Assembly (NCBI GenBank): GCA_030062745.1
Contig: CP099842.1
Span: 4,030,001-4,094,000 of the forward strand
DNA length: 64,000 bases
Direction of reading: 5' to 3'
From: Capitulum mitella
Taxonomy: Eukaryota; Arthropoda; Thecostraca; Pollicipedomorpha; Pollicipedidae
The notes under the pieces are model-generated. The model searched no databases. It was not told where the DNA came from and saw only the letters and a list, made by a program, of their open reading frames with translations. Of this stretch, positions 1 to 12,790 are shown piece after piece. Made by a program: the position numbers and the translations under genes. Numbering within the stretch: position 1 is the stretch's first letter; every line of letters begins with the position of its first letter.

Positions 1-480
1 CCACCTAGCGTGTGGCGGTCTGGCCGCGGCCGTTTCCTGCGCCAGTTCTGCCGGCCCCGCGCCGCAGGCCACAAACCGCCGTCACAAACGGCCCGTGCGG
101 TGCACCCTGCCGCCCATCCGGTGTGACAGACGAGGTTTATTCTGCCGGATAGGAAGCGAAAAGCGCGACGCCCAACGACGGCGCGCTGGCGGATTAGTGT
201 GTCCGGCCCACCCGTGCGGCGGGCGGTGGCGGCCGCCAAAGATAGCCGCCGGCTCGCGCCAGGGCGTGCGGTGACACACGCGGCCGTGAGGTCGGGCGGG
301 CCGGGCGGCGGCCGGCGCGCGCTGCAGTCTGCGCGGGCCTGCCGTCCGTTCCGCGGGCGTGACCCGGCATGTGGCGACGCCCCGCCTCGGAGTACTGCGA
401 CCCGGCCCCCGCGGGCGTCGCGTCCGTGGCCTACGGCGAATGAGGTGTCGCCGTCACATTCCGAGCCAGAGGCCGAGGAA
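1..480. other. CpG-dense GC-rich block
   Basis: This stretch is very rich in CpG and in GGCC/CCGG words. It has open frames in several phases with no recognisable domain. I see no splice-bounded exon. It is the first of about a dozen such blocks of 0.3-1.5 kb in the window. It may be a regulatory CpG-rich segment or unmasked repeat; the sequence alone does not decide. Confidence 0.5.
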
Positions 481-507
481 CGTCTGGAAGGTTGGGGTGG
501 AGCAGGA

Positions 508-633
508 GCGTAGGAGTATCTCAGAAGGGGGAGGGGGCAGAACGTTTTTTCCGTAAGAGTAACATTAGATTTCCGGAAAATGTGTGGGGGGGGGGAAGGG
601 GGGTCATGCCCCTCGGCCCCCACGTTCCTACGC
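508..633. mobile_element. Short G-rich interspersed repeat with terminal inverted repeats
   Basis: An 8-bp inverted pair bounds the unit: GCGTAGGA at 508-515 and TCCTACGC at 626-633. Inside are a run of ten G, then AAGGGGGG, then a C-rich arm. The order of short words (GTAGGAGTATC, a G run with GGCAGA, GTTTTTCC, AACATTAGATTT) recurs diverged at 20223-20335. This is compatible with a small non-autonomous DNA element. No clear target duplication is seen. Confidence 0.45.
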
Positions 634-957
634 CTGCAGGATGGGGCAGTGGAAGATTTTGAGTCTTTCCGTACGGCGCCAAAAGGTTAATGTAAGGATT
701 CATGAGACGTGAAGGGCCGTGGCGTCCTGGCCTTTCGCGTTCCTACGCCTATGCAGCAGGCTTTTACGCAGAATTGGATTGCGCCGCGACCAGAGCGGTG
801 GCGCCGTGAAATGAGGGTGCGGGCTCGGTTACCGAGGTTCATTTGACGCGGTGCGTGTCTGGGCTTTTTGATCTTAGATATTGCTGGTTATGTCGGAAAC
901 ACGCGATACTTTGCGGGTTTCTGCTCGGGGCATTGGAACGTCGGATGCTTATTCACC

Positions 958-1075
958 TCCCAGGGGCGTAGCCAGGATTTTGCTGAGGGAGGGAGACGGG
1001 CCAAAAGGGTCCTGTTTTCGGGCGAAAAGGACCGCAGCTAGGGCGAGGAGGGCCCTTTTTTGGCGTGCTTCACAT
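958..1075. repeat. Dispersed repeat of the GGGGCGTAGCCAGG type
   Basis: It begins AGGGGCGTAGCCAGGATTTT and continues with alternating G-rich and C-rich words. A related start, GGGGCGGAGCCAGG, occurs inside the 1.2-kb elements at 35043 and 38313, so this is an interspersed family with several relatives here. No ORF of note. Confidence 0.5.
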
Positions 1076-1149
1076 GCATAACGCAAGCTGGAGTCCTCAC
1101 TAGGTTCAGCGAATACACCACAGTCAACAGTCACTAATTATTCATATGC

Positions 1150-1904
1150 ATGGACGGGTCCAAAATCGATGACAAAATTGGATCTGGACTCTCATCGCCC
1201 GGCTTCGAGCTCGACAACCGCCTCCCAGACAAAACATCCATCTTCATCGCAGAAGCGGTGGCCAATCTGATAGTTATTCGCATGACAACCAGACACAACC
1301 TAGCTAACGTAGCTGTTTACTCCGACTCAAAATCAGCACTTTGAGCCAGCAGTAACACTACCGACCCACCACGCTACGTCATAGAATGCATACAACAATA
1401 AGTGTCCCACAACGTAAACAACATTTCATTTCTTTGGATACCGGGACACGCAAACGTCAAAGGGAACGAGCGAGCAGACCAGACTGCAAAACAGTCATTA
1501 ACCTTCGACATTTGCTTTGACATGAAATTCTCACTGGACGACTGTAAAGCAGCTCTCCAGCACCACACCCGTCAAAAACAGCAAAGGGCTCGGACACAAA
1601 ACAACCACGAGCAAATGTACAGAATCAAGCCTACACTTGACACCCGGGACACAGATCAAAAGTGCCGGAGCCAAGAAGTCGTCTTTACCAGACTTACAAC
1701 GGGTCGCACAAAACACACACAACCAATCTCAGAGGACGGCTGTCATCAAGCCCCACAATGCAACAGCTGCCAGACACACCACTTAATTTTAGCCACCACC
1801 TGCTAGAATGTAGAGGCCTTGAATTACAAAGACGACCCATCAAGGCCTTCTTCCAAACAAAAGAAATTCAGCTCACTCTGAGCACCCTCCTGGGCAACCA
1901 GTAG
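1150..1904 (+). pseudogene. LINE (non-LTR retrotransposon) RNase H 3' fragment, decayed
   Basis: Conceptual translation shows an RNase H fold of the kind at the C-terminal end of pol in I/Jockey/R1-like non-LTR retrotransposons. The first catalytic Asp is in DGSK, the Glu in IFIAEAVA, the second Asp in YSDSKSAL. After an SFLWIPGH motif, GNERADQTAK holds the last Asp. A Cys-x2-Cys and a following HHLLECRGL resemble the usual tail of these proteins. The frame is broken by TGA at 1342-1344, TAA at 1399-1401 and a frameshift near 1780-1790, after which the tail continues in another frame. No reverse transcriptase is found upstream, as expected for a 5'-truncated copy. Confidence 0.85.
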
Positions 1905-3080
1905 CCAAACGTACTATACCTGGTGTTCAAATATCTCAATGACACACACCTAGCACGAAACCTCTAGCATATCAGCACCACAACAAACAGCACCGTATGA
2001 ACAGCCAGTGACAGTGACCTGCCTCACGGGAACTTAGCCGGGATCGCGCATTTCATTTATTTGGTCAATCTGCCCTGGGCTCCACCCACACGTACAGAGG
2101 CGGGCCGCGGGACCGCACAACCCACCAGCTCAAGCCACCAACAGGCAGCATCGATCAAGCACCACCACTACACTACACTACATAACCGCAACACAACAAG
2201 TCCTTCTCCCTTCTTTCCTTCTTTCGCAACGCCCGGCGTGATAGGGTGAACGCTTAGCCAGCGTGAGAGGCGGTGTGGACAATTTCCTCCTAGTCTGCAC
2301 GATAAAGACCCCTCGGTGCTCTTCGTGAGGAGTAGGTAATGCGCCTGCACCTTGGCGAAATCCAACGTAAATCATGACGCATTTTTTTCAGGAGGGCTAA
2401 ATGCAGAAAAAATGATAGTAGTAGAGGCGACGGCTCCTTTTGTCTTCTCCCTGTGCTTCTTGCCTCCGCTTTCACGGAGGCCCCACACTTTGCCGATGTC
2501 ATAAGCGGCTTCTAAATTTAGCTCTGCACACAAATAAACTCAAAGTAAAAAATCACTTGTACCATTATTTTCCACTTGTAACGTTAAATGAAATACTTGT
2601 GCTGTCTTAAATCGCCATATCCATTCTAAAAGGTAACGTGACTCACACGCAGACTTTGCACAGGCGGCGCATTATGGCCAGTAGGTCGTGGCACGCCTCT
2701 AAACGCAATGTCAGTCAGTCAGGCAGTGCGTCACATGGCGAGGAGGCCCCTTTAGGGCGCCGAGGAAGAGGGCCCCAGACTCGCCCCAGGCTGATTCATC
2801 GTAAGACTGAACGAGATAGATTCTATGCGCGTGGTGTCTCATCATGGTATAGAAACAAACCTATCACGGCCATCATGAGAATGAATCGCGCCGTTTCCAA
2901 AGGACTTAGAGTGATTAGGAAGACTCGTACTCGCGGCGGACTGGACCGCGGCGGCACTGAGCAGAGTACACAGTTGAAAACCAGAAGGAATGTCTAACTC
3001 ACCTGATGTTCATCTAATGTCGCATGCTTCTGGGACATATTACTATCCAGTCGTGTCGTGAGGATGTCTTCTGAGGTCGC
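1905..3080. other. No recognised gene; LINE tail and unique sequence
   Basis: The first part probably continues the 3' end of the LINE fragment, but no poly-A tail or target duplication could be placed. A 119-codon Arg-rich frame at 2638-2997 has no recognisable domain or splice context and is treated as chance. Confidence 0.4.
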
Positions 3081-3081
3081 G

Positions 3082-3306
3082 TCGTTAAAAAAACTGCACA
3101 GCATACATTAAAGTCGTAGCAAATAGGAAAAAATCATTGCTCGTAATGTCAAGAAAGAAGCATTCTCAATCGAAATTTTCTGGAAAATTTTGGTCCACGA
3201 TGACAGTTAACAAAAAACGTCCCCCAAAAAAACTACACAGCATACGTTAAACTCTTAGCAAAAAGGAAAAACCCTTGCTCATAATATCAAGAAAGGGGCA
3301 TTTTCA
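3082..3306. repeat. Pair of ~85-bp direct repeats
   Basis: Two diverged copies, about 3082-3170 and 3224-3306, lie 141 bp apart. Both run from an A-rich start through CACAGCATAC, TTAGCAAA or GTAGCAAA, AGGAAAAA, TTGCTC, TCAAGAAAG to GCATT. They look like an old local tandem duplication. No coding potential. Confidence 0.65.
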
Positions 3307-3309
3307 GTG

Positions 3310-5340
3310 CATGCCGTTGGCGTTATCGTGCCTGGAATCCCTGAACGTTTCAAAACATGTCGCTTTATGAGCATACAACGGTTCGCTTCCGTCCAACGTT
3401 TCTGCTGACACAGCATCGCGAGCGGTACGGTAACTTCTGCGGACGCTGTGCGGCGTGAGGCCACGCGCAGAACGTACCGGCAAATCGGATTTAATCTCCA
3501 TTTTCGATTCCCTTTGAAATCTGCATCCGCCATCAGCGGCGCGTTTGTGGTCAGGCGTTGCTGCCGCTCTCCTCGCGGCCTCCGCAAACAGGCCTGCTGG
3601 GTCCGCTGCGCATTTCCGTCGCTCAGTGCCGACTGGATTTGTGGGTTAACGCGGATGAATCAGTCGCTGATGTCATGGCTGAGTGGAACGCGTTCTCGCC
3701 GTGTGACGCCGCGCGGCGCGATTTCATCGAGGACGCCGGCCGGTGATGAAGAGCTCGCGCCCGCACTGAAACCAGCTGGCAGCGCGACTAAGTCGATGGA
3801 CATGGTTGGATAGTCGTGGACGCTGCTGAAACCGCAGAACAGAAGACACGGATATGTATTAAGGTTTGTATACGGGATGCCGACTCTGGAAAACGTTTCA
3901 AGTATCCAAATGGCTTAGCATCAAAGGATGTTAGATATATGTCAAAAGATAAAAAGGACGGTTTCAGAAGCGTTATGAAACGTCCGCAAGACGTTAAGAT
4001 TACTGAGATACTGCAGTGATTAAATACTGCCTGCATGATGCAGGATGGACGTAGGCCGGTAATCGAATGCGGAAAGACGAGACGCTGTCTATTATATGAA
4101 CATTGGCCGGTAACGCGCTTCATTCAATCTGGGTCTTGTAAGGCTAGGTGCACCACGCAAGTTCATTTCCCTACATGAGGCCAATGGCGGAGACAGGATT
4201 CTCCTCAGAGGGCGGCGACGGGCCAAAATGGCTCTTTTAGCAAAAGATCCATTTTAGCGTTCACCAGCACGGGTATGGAGGGTCCCTTTTGTGTGGCCGG
4301 CGTGCCCAAAAGGAGCCTCATGAGCGTCAGGGAAAGGTGGCTGCCCCCGTCGCTCCCTCGCTTGCCTACGTCATTGCACGAGGTTACTGCAGTTAGTTTA
4401 GGGTGGTAGCCACACATGATTCGCACATATCTGGGGTTCTCACAGGCTGTTACTCTTTCACTGTCGTCTTTCGATTATTTTTTTCGTCGCGCTCATTACT
4501 CTTGAAAACAAATAACGCTGACGTCGCGCACTTGCACCGAAGCAGGGGGCATCCACAAATTGCGTGGCGCATGTCCCATGTTTTTCTTCACCCTGCCCTT
4601 TAACGTACTTTTAAGTTTTGCAGTTTTGGTCCCTTAAATACTGGCGTAGGACCGGTCGTGACCCACCTCGGAATGTTTCGTGATTGATGGAGAGCTGATA
4701 GCGTGAGATGCCAAAGCCGAACGCGCCGTAACCATTTTAACCGAAACCTGGTAACTAATGCGCGTTAAAACATTTTGAGTGGCTGCAGCCGCCGTGGTGC
4801 GATCATCCTTCCTTTTATTCAGAAGAGAAGCTCACCGCAGTTACGATCTGTTCCGGGCCTTCTGGCAGCGCTGTTAGGTTATTGCGGGAAAGTTTCTCAG
4901 TAGGTCAGGCCATTGCGGTCCGTGAAACTCTGACAAACTTCTGCAGGCATCCATGGTTACTGCTCACAACCCAGAATGGTCGCCCGTATTGCCCGTTAGT
5001 ACCGTATCCATTGTGCTTTGTAAATGATCCTGCGAAAATAAAACTAATAGGGTCCTGCGAGCGGTGACGGTGTGGATTCGGCAGTGCTTTTGCCATGGAT
5101 AAATCCCGACAGATTCCTGCAACCTTCATTATGCGGTGCATGAAAACATTTTTGTTATTGCCGCTGGCTAGATACGTTGTTCGGAGAATGAAATCCCGCC
5201 CCTAGGAAAATGCAGGGAAGAACGTAATGCAAAACACTCGCGAACGTTTCAAAGTTCCGCGACCAAATTTTGCGTTATGCCGTTAAGTCCTGGTCCACCA
5301 TCCAGCGCCCTTTGAACAGTGCCGTTTGCTTTGTCGTCCT
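3310..5340. other. Gene-free stretch with one repeat relic
   Basis: No exon with homology or good splice sites was found. At 4175-4345 a GGCGGAGACAGG...GACGGGCCAAAA segment resembles the repeat at 958-1075 and is probably a diverged member. The rest reads as unique non-coding sequence. Confidence 0.4.
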
Positions 5341-5344
5341 AGTT

Positions 5345-5870
5345 TTCTCATCACCCCTCCGTTCCCCGGTGTGTCGCTTCCGTCACTTTGGCGTATCACG
5401 TCTTCGTTGCCTGGAGTGTCAGGTTTCCCGTTCCCGGTATGCCATGCCTTCATTACCAAGAATGTCACGCCCGTTACCCGGCGTGACACGCATCTGACAT
5501 CCGCCATGTCACGCCTCCGTTGGCGGTGTGCCCCTCCCGCCGTTACGTTGCATGCCATATCTCCGTTAACCGGAGTGTCACGACACCGTTACATGGCCCG
5601 TCATACTTCCGTCACTCGCATTGTGGCGTCTCGATCACCTTCCGTGTCACGCCTCCGCTACCGGGCGCCTCACGCCTTCGTCACTCTCAGTGTCACACCT
5701 TCGGCATCAAGTCACTTCCCTGTCGCGTTGCCGGTGTCATATCCCGGTCACCCGGTGGTGTCACGGCTCCGTTACCCGGCGTTGTCCCATGCCTCCGTCC
5801 TCGGCGTGTCACGGCTCCGTTACGCGGCGCGTCACGCCGCCGTCACCCGTCGGCGGCGGGTGACGTTCCC
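5345..5870. repeat. Degenerate minisatellite, ~30-bp unit
   Basis: Repeats of the type GTCACGCCTCCGTTACCCGG recur about every 25-35 bp with many substitutions and small indels. The repeats create long open frames, including one of 261 codons from 5326 to 6111, rich in Val-Thr-Pro-Arg-Ser. I attribute that frame to the repeat, not to a gene. Confidence 0.7.
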
Positions 5871-6090
5871 GGGCGGCGCGCGTGACGACAGTCGGCCGCC
5901 GGCCGGCACCGGCTCGCACGCCATCTCCGGCTATTTGTGCGGATTCCTCTGGCGGCGCGGCGCGGCCGCTCGGCCGGCTGCCAGCGTCCCCGCCCGGCGC
6001 TACCTGCGGCGGCGCGGTCCGGCCCGGCCTCCGACCGACGGCCGCGAGGTGACGACGGCCGCCGCCGGGGAGGTGCGCTCTGGGCGGACC
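5870..6090. other. CpG-dense GC-rich block
   Basis: A GGCGGCGCGGCGCGG-like stretch directly abuts the minisatellite. Several frames are open by composition. No domain or splice-bounded exon is recognised. Confidence 0.4.
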
Positions 6091-6094
6091 TGCT

Positions 6095-7750
6095 GGCGGC
6101 TGATGCCGTGATTGTGAGTATTTCAGGCGGACGAGGTGCTACAGGGAGAGCGGAGGTCGACCGGCCGGCAGGAGGTGCCGGCCATGCAGAACTCTGCCCA
6201 CAAATCGGCCCAGTGTCCTAGGATACTGCGTCGTTCTGTCATGACCCGGGATAAGAATGGCATGTTGGCACATTTGGCAGGCGGACCACCTTAACTGCTG
6301 TTCTCGGAGGTGTTTAATCGGGATGTGACCACCAATGGCAAACATAAGCCGTTGTGCTGACTCTCACGTATAATCCGCTGACGTCCCTCGTGGCTCTCTA
6401 CGGTAGTCCAATCGTTTACATACCCTGTCACCGCCTATTGCTTCATCTTCATCAGCATCCAATAGCGATATCCTTTTTCCGGCATGCATTTCCCCCATTT
6501 CCTGCAGCGCCCCTATTGACCTCGAATACGTGACCTCGTCTGCTCCCTCGACCCATATCTCTGTCCTCGCCCTCCGCCGTTTCTTTTCCATTCACTGTCT
6601 CCGCAATCGCTACAACCGATGTGGCAGGCTGTGGCGGTGATGGTCCCAGTATTTACGAGCGCTCATAAATAACCTCACTGTTTTATTTCGCCTGTTCACC
6701 AGATCTCTCCCTCTCGGCCTTCTGGTGTCCTCCAATATATGCGCTTTGTTATTGCCGCATTCATTTTGTCTCCCTAGCTAGCCTTGAATTTGAAAACCTG
6801 CCGCTGCTCATGTGCTCCGTATTTTTTATCTCGTGAAAACACAAAATGACAGGTCTGCTATGATCTCTGTCCCTACCTCCTCCCCCTCTCTCCTCTCTCC
6901 ATCTGCCTGTCCATCTGTTAGTCTGTTTCTCCGTTTCCGTTTCCCTCTGTCCTCCTCTCCCTTCCCCTTCACGCCGCTGCTGGGAGATGGGGTGGCGGTG
7001 GCGGTGGCGGTTGGGGCGGGGGAATTAGGGGCGGGGCGCCGGACACCTCGATCCACTTGTTTACGCCGGCGGATAGGTTTTCGCCGGCGGCGCTATAAGG
7101 CGGCAGTTTAAAAACACGACTCGGCACTCCGGGACGATTGATGCGAGGCATCACCGCCGCAGCGGCGGCGGCGGCGGCGCGCCCACCTGTTGCCGCGGAA
7201 GTTGATTATCGCCACCTGAGCTGCGATGGTCGGAGCCGGCCGCCGACGACGTGCTGTCGGCGGCGATGACGACGCTTTCGTTTGCCGATACGGGTCACAA
7301 GTGCGGGGTCTTCCCCGCTCGCGGCGGCGAACGTGAGCGTAGCGACGTCCTGCGTAACGGTGAACGAGAACGCCGGCGGCAGGAAGCACGGGGTTCCCCG
7401 GTCACAGCATCGCTGAGATTGTTTCCCCTCTACTGCGCGCCGCGTGTCTGATTGCCGGCGTTACCCGGCCAGTGGCCGCCACGGCCGCCGGCAGCCGGAC
7501 GGCGCGTGCCGGGCCCGCCGCGCCGTCCGCTGCCGGCCGTCCGGGCGGCGCGCCGGGCGGCGTTCGCGTCTCAGCCGGCCCGCCGACGTCCCAGATGAAT
7601 AACTTCTGACCGGCCCACGCTGATGGCCGTCGACGCGCCAGCATGGCCGACGGCCGATCCGCCGCCGCTGGAGGCGGATCGGCCAGCCGGCGCGCCCATC
7701 GGACTGGCCGAGCCATCGAGGCGGCGTTTGGGCAGCGCGAGCCGGGATGG
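6095..7750. other. Pyrimidine-rich then CpG-rich sequence, no gene seen
   Basis: From 6870 to 6985 the plus strand is C/T-rich, followed by a short GGTGGCGGTGGCGG run near 6990-7015. From about 7140 to 7720 the sequence is CpG-dense, with a (CGG)n tract near 7156-7178. No coding exon is supported. Confidence 0.4.
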
Positions 7751-10700
7751 AGACATTGGGACGCCGTGTGGGGTCGGCTGAGTCTGGACCAAATTGGGGA
7801 GGAGGCCTTCAGCCACCGACGAGTCTGGGCCAGCGCGGCGAAACGGCGTTCTGCGTCTGCCGTGCCCGGGCTGAGATGTCGAGACGGCGGTCGAAGCGGG
7901 TCAGTTCCGGGCCGAGGCGCCGGCCGTCACGGACCGAGTCCGATTCGAGGCGCCAGGTCGGATTGATCCATATCGAGACGGTCTTCGGCGCCAATCAAGT
8001 CGAAGCTGAGGTCTGACCGATGATCAATAAACACTGCACATCCCTCGTTGTACCACGAGACGCTTGTTAGGAGCAGCCAGAGTCTCTGAAGTAGAAACAA
8101 TATCAAAAATTCATTGTTGATAGGAACGGGCATTGTGTTCAGGCAGGTCTTGGCCAGCATAACAAGGACCGCATTGCACTTTTTGCATGCAACAAGCAGA
8201 GTTATTAGAGGCCTGACAGTTCTGACATTTCGCCATAAGTGTCACGGGTTAGTGGTGGCAAGTCAAGACGTGTCACGGGTGATCTTATCCCGAGTATTCG
8301 TTCCGGTGAGCAGGACAGTATTCGTCCGGGACGATTGACTGCTGATGCTAGTCACCAGATTCTGATGTCTGTGGCCTCATCTAAATGGCGCCCGTGTGAA
8401 CGAGTGGTTCGTTTGCTTATGGATTAAGACGCACAGACTCTTGAGCTCAGGCATTCAGTCTTCAGTCAGTCTTGTGTCTCGTCAGGCATCATTCAGTTTT
8501 CGCAGTCTTTCACGCCAGATTTCGCCATGGACATGTCATACCGCGACTGGACCCGAACATACGCGACGAAAGCTCAACAGCGCAGCAGAAGGCAGTGACA
8601 CTGTCGCGGTCGTAAATTGCCAGACGGCCGCCAGGTCTGGACAGCCGCGGCCGACCGCCGATTGGCTGAGCCGAGGCGGCCTCGGACTAATTCGGCGAAG
8701 AGAGGACGCCGTTCTGCGCCGATCGAACTGCTTTCAGGCCTCGAGGACTTGATGCACGATCCGATGCGTCTGGGATGTGTGCCTTTAGGCGATCTCGGCC
8801 GAGCAGCGATTGCACACACCGTCAGACGACTGAGTGGCACCTGACAGGACGCAAAATTTGCACAAGAGTTTGGGCGCTTAGCCCCAGAAGCTGTGTGCCC
8901 AAAATTAGAAACACTTACACAGACAACTAGAGCAACAGGTTGTGTGAAGTGGCAAACATATTGTAGCAAACCGGTTGACATTCTGATGAGTTCCTCTCCG
9001 AAACCGATGCAGACAATTAAAATCAAAATTGCTCATATCTAATCCATATTAGGCTTGAGACCATGACTGGTTTAAGATTATCTAGAGCCCCACTCCACGA
9101 GGATAGTAGAAGTGATGTCGATATCAGTGGTAACGTAACTTAGTGTTGCATGTATAGCAAACTGGATTTTGACTTCGATTAAATCTGGGCTGCAAATCTA
9201 AGTGGGCAAAAATTTTCAGGATTTAGCTGCTGCGTTTAATATAATTGGGAAAATATCTGTAAAATTATGTCTCTTAGAAGTGAAAAAATGAGCGCCTTCT
9301 GGTCAGGTAAAAAGTGTTTTAAGAAGTGGACCTGAAACCGATCTCCGAAGTACTTTTTGCCGTTTCGCTGTTTTCAGAACGGGGTGACAATTTCGTAACA
9401 AATTGCGTGGGATTTTGAAATACATAAGCGCTATGTCAGGGTCCGAACTTTGCATCTAAAGCAATCAGACTCTCCTCCTGAGGTGCTTTTCATTTGTTCG
9501 GGAATCCATTGATGCTTTCCAGGGGAAGATGCAAGCAGATATGTCACCAGGCTGGGCCCCAGCTGTCTTTCGTGTGCCCGATCGCTCGTGTTGTGAAACT
9601 GTTAGATCGGCGGGGCTCGTACGCATCATAAAAGCGAGAAATAAGGGATGAAATGTTTCACGTGTTCGGCCGTGAATCACCGTCACTGCCGCTGATAACG
9701 TTGCGGGGAACTGGATCCGTCACATTGCCTTTGTAAATCTTTGCACCCCTGAAAACTAAAATGCCGAAAAAGTTCACCTTCGTGACAGTTCCCCCGAGAA
9801 CGCAAATCTTTAGAAGAGAGCAATTTCCTTTTCCCTTTTTCAAAACCCTTTGCTTCATGTTTAGCTGTACGGTGGATTGCTAAGGAATTCTGGATTAACG
9901 CTACTAACATCTAGTTCTTTATTTTTATACCCTTATCTGGATTTAGCATACCTCGCTGCCGGCGTTAATGAATGGCGTGATCACCATCCTAATTGCCGGC
10001 TAACGCGCACTCATTGCGCTCCCCAAGTTGTTGACGCTTCTCAGGACTAATATTGACCCCCGCGCGCCTCGAAATTAAACGGGCACGCGGCGTTCACCAG
10101 CTGCCTGGCTCGCCCAGCGTGCGCGGTTCTCCCCCACCTGTCTGCTTCAGACTTCGGGCGTCTGCTCGCCGCCACTCCGACGGCCGCCGTGGCGTCCTGC
10201 GGGGACACCGAGACCACACCCGATCAATGCAGCAAGCGTCGTTTAATTTTCCATCACTCGGAGCCCTCCTCTCCTCTGGAGATGAAAACAAACAGCGCCG
10301 GCGGTCCTATTCGGCGCTCGCGCTGCCACCTGGCGGCGTCCGGCGAATGGCCCACGCCCCCCACTGCCGGTGACCCGGTCACTCCGCCGCCGGTGGTGGC
10401 TCGGTCACGCCGGTGCGTCGGTCGTCCTACCGTGTTGTCGAGATGGAGTGGGGCAGATCCCGGCGGGCTTCCGGCCCGGACCTGTACCTCTCGACGTAGC
10501 TGGGACAAGTGGTTACGGGCATTTCTCCCGGGCCACTAGGGACGGTCCCCTTGACATACTTTGAGGCCGGAACTGTTCCACTCGGCATACCTTTGCCCGC
10601 ATGGTCAGCTGCCGCCTGGTCACTGGAGAGGGGAGCTCGGGCGATGGGCGTGAGATCGCCTTCAGGCATGCCTGTCTCAGGGATGTTTGCGAACAGGGAG

Positions 10701-11490
10701 CTTCGGACTGGTCGTCAGACTAAATCGCATACGGTTTGAACGAAGCAGTTATGCATGATATATCTGCATTCGACTACTACTTACAGTGGGATGGTGCCCT
10801 GCCGGAATACTTCGGTGATGGCCTGTCGAGTACCGTGCCTGTACAATTGCTGAAACTTTCTAGCTAATCGGCTTGAGCTAAATGCCACCGTATGGAATGA
10901 TTGGCAGCTCTCGTGTATGTGACAGATGGCGGCGAGTACGCTGACATTTAACCGAGTGCTATCATGCGTCCTTTTGATTATTTTGTCAAGTTAAGTGGGT
11001 AGGAGTACGCGTTATATTACATTACAAATTAAGTCTCATGAACGGCTTTTATCACGAAGGATGGTTTAAACTGCCCGGGACAATTCTGAGTTCGTTAAAT
11101 TAGCTTCGACGCTACGTTAAACTGTGTGTGGAGTACTGTCGCTTTGCCGATAAACGGCAAGATCATGTTCGGTTTTTGAAAGAAATTGTAAGCCTTGGAC
11201 TTGGGGCCTAAATGTTTCGTCTGCACCTGGGACCGTTGCACGAAATATCAGATTGGATGAGATATCATATCACCGGGATGTGTCGATTGTACTACACGAC
11301 GTCCCTCGTATCCCTCCCAGTGTTCAAAGTGTCTGGGGAATTGGATCCCATCGGATGATTTCACCACATCGGATTTTTTTTATTTCAAATGGTAGAGCAA
11401 ATGGGCGATGGTGGGAAAGGGATTTTCTTTTCTTTTTAGCGAGGCCATAACTCAACATCTGGCGCCGATGGCGTCGTTTTGCATCGTCGA
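7750..11490. other. Long gene-free stretch
   Basis: I see no domain, tRNA, transposon end or tandem array that I can support. Base composition falls from GC-rich to ordinary after 8 kb. A GC-rich patch lies at about 10060-10640. Short open frames are at chance length. Confidence 0.4.
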
Positions 11491-11499
11491 CGTTCGGCG

Positions 11500-12790
11500 A
11501 CACTGTTTGGATCGTCGGCGCCGACGCTGCCGCCGGCTGTCGCCGCGCCCGGCCGCAGAGCGGGGCGTCGCGCCGCCGCTGCCGGGTCTGAATGCCACGA
11601 CACTGCGACCCGCTTCGGTGGGTAACCCCCCCCCCCCTCGAGCAGCCGCCACGCCGCCTTAAGATCACAGCGCGCGAGTCAACGGGATGACATTTCTAAA
11701 ACAGCGCACCGGTCTCTGCCGCGTCGGCCTCTAGTTAACGCCGCCTCCGGGAAGCACCGGCTTTCCACATCAAACCTCGGAGATTCGGCGTCCTCAAATG
11801 ACCGGGGTTTCCGGAGTGCACCGTGGCGGGCGGACAGCGCCCACCGCAAACACCGGTTGCTGCCTGGTCGACCCAGGCAGACCGGTGCAGGCCGTCGATC
11901 TCGGCTCGGCGCGCCTGCTCGCGACGACTCGAGCGCGGCCCGACGGAAGTTAATTGAACGTTTTTGCCGGCCGGATGGCGGCCGCGCTGCGGGCCGGCCG
12001 GCCGTCGCCGGATGTGTTATTGACCGGGTCGTCGAAGAGGCGTCGATGACGGCGGCCGAGAGACGAGAGCGTCCGGTTATCGCCGCAGAAAAACGGCGGG
12101 CGGCGGGCGGCGGGCGGCGGGCGACGGGCGGCGGGCGCGGCTGAGGCTGCGGCTGCCACCGGCGTGGCGGAGCTTCCTTCCTGATGTCGTCGCGCCTCGC
12201 ATCCAACGGCCGCCAGTCAGAGGCCCAGTCGCTCAGTGTCCTCCCAGCTGTCCTGGTCAGGTCTGCTGGCTGACGGCTGCCGGTCAGGAGCGCTCCCTTT
12301 GCCCCAGCCCGCTCCCAGTTTGCCGGTCTCCCCTCGCCAGAGCTGGCGTCTGCGGCCAGGGGCGGTCAGCTTTCGAGACGCGCGGTGTCCGCGCTCACGT
12401 CGAACGACCGACGCTGCGACGCTGAGGGCTTCCGCGAGCGCCTGAGGCCCCTCAGCCCTGCGTGGAGCGGCGGCCGGTCGGCCCGTGAAGGCGGGGTCCG
12501 CTGCAGGCCGGGGCCGCGGTCGGTCGGCCCGTCGCGGTCGCCGCCCATCGGCCGGGATTACGTGGCGACGTCGCCCGGGGCGATAAGGCGCCGCCGCGGC
12601 GAGATGGATTGCTCCATCACCGGGGCCGGCGGATCGACGCCGCCACCGCCGCCGGCCGGCCGGCGTCGGCCCGCGCCGGCCCGGCGTCAGCGCCAGGCGT
12701 CAACACGCACCGCGCCGCGCGCGTTGACGGCCCTCCGAGCCGACTGCCGGCGGTCGAGGGTTGAGGCTTTTGGAGGACGCGCTGCGGTGT
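11500..12790. other. CpG-dense GC-rich block with a G-rich tract
   Basis: About 1.3 kb of high CpG density. At 12093-12138 the plus strand has repeated GGCGGGC units, about six in a row, giving evenly spaced G runs that could form a G-quadruplex. Overlapping frames on both strands (up to 175 codons) are of low complexity and carry no domain. Confidence 0.5.

Noticed and set aside
2638-2997. Plus-strand Arg-rich frame of 119 codons
   Set aside because: No domain, no signal peptide and no supporting context.
5326-6111. Plus-strand open frame of 261 codons, the longest in the window
   Set aside because: It runs along the ~30-bp degenerate minisatellite and the GC-rich block after it. Other frames are open over the same stretch, as expected for repeat-driven frames.
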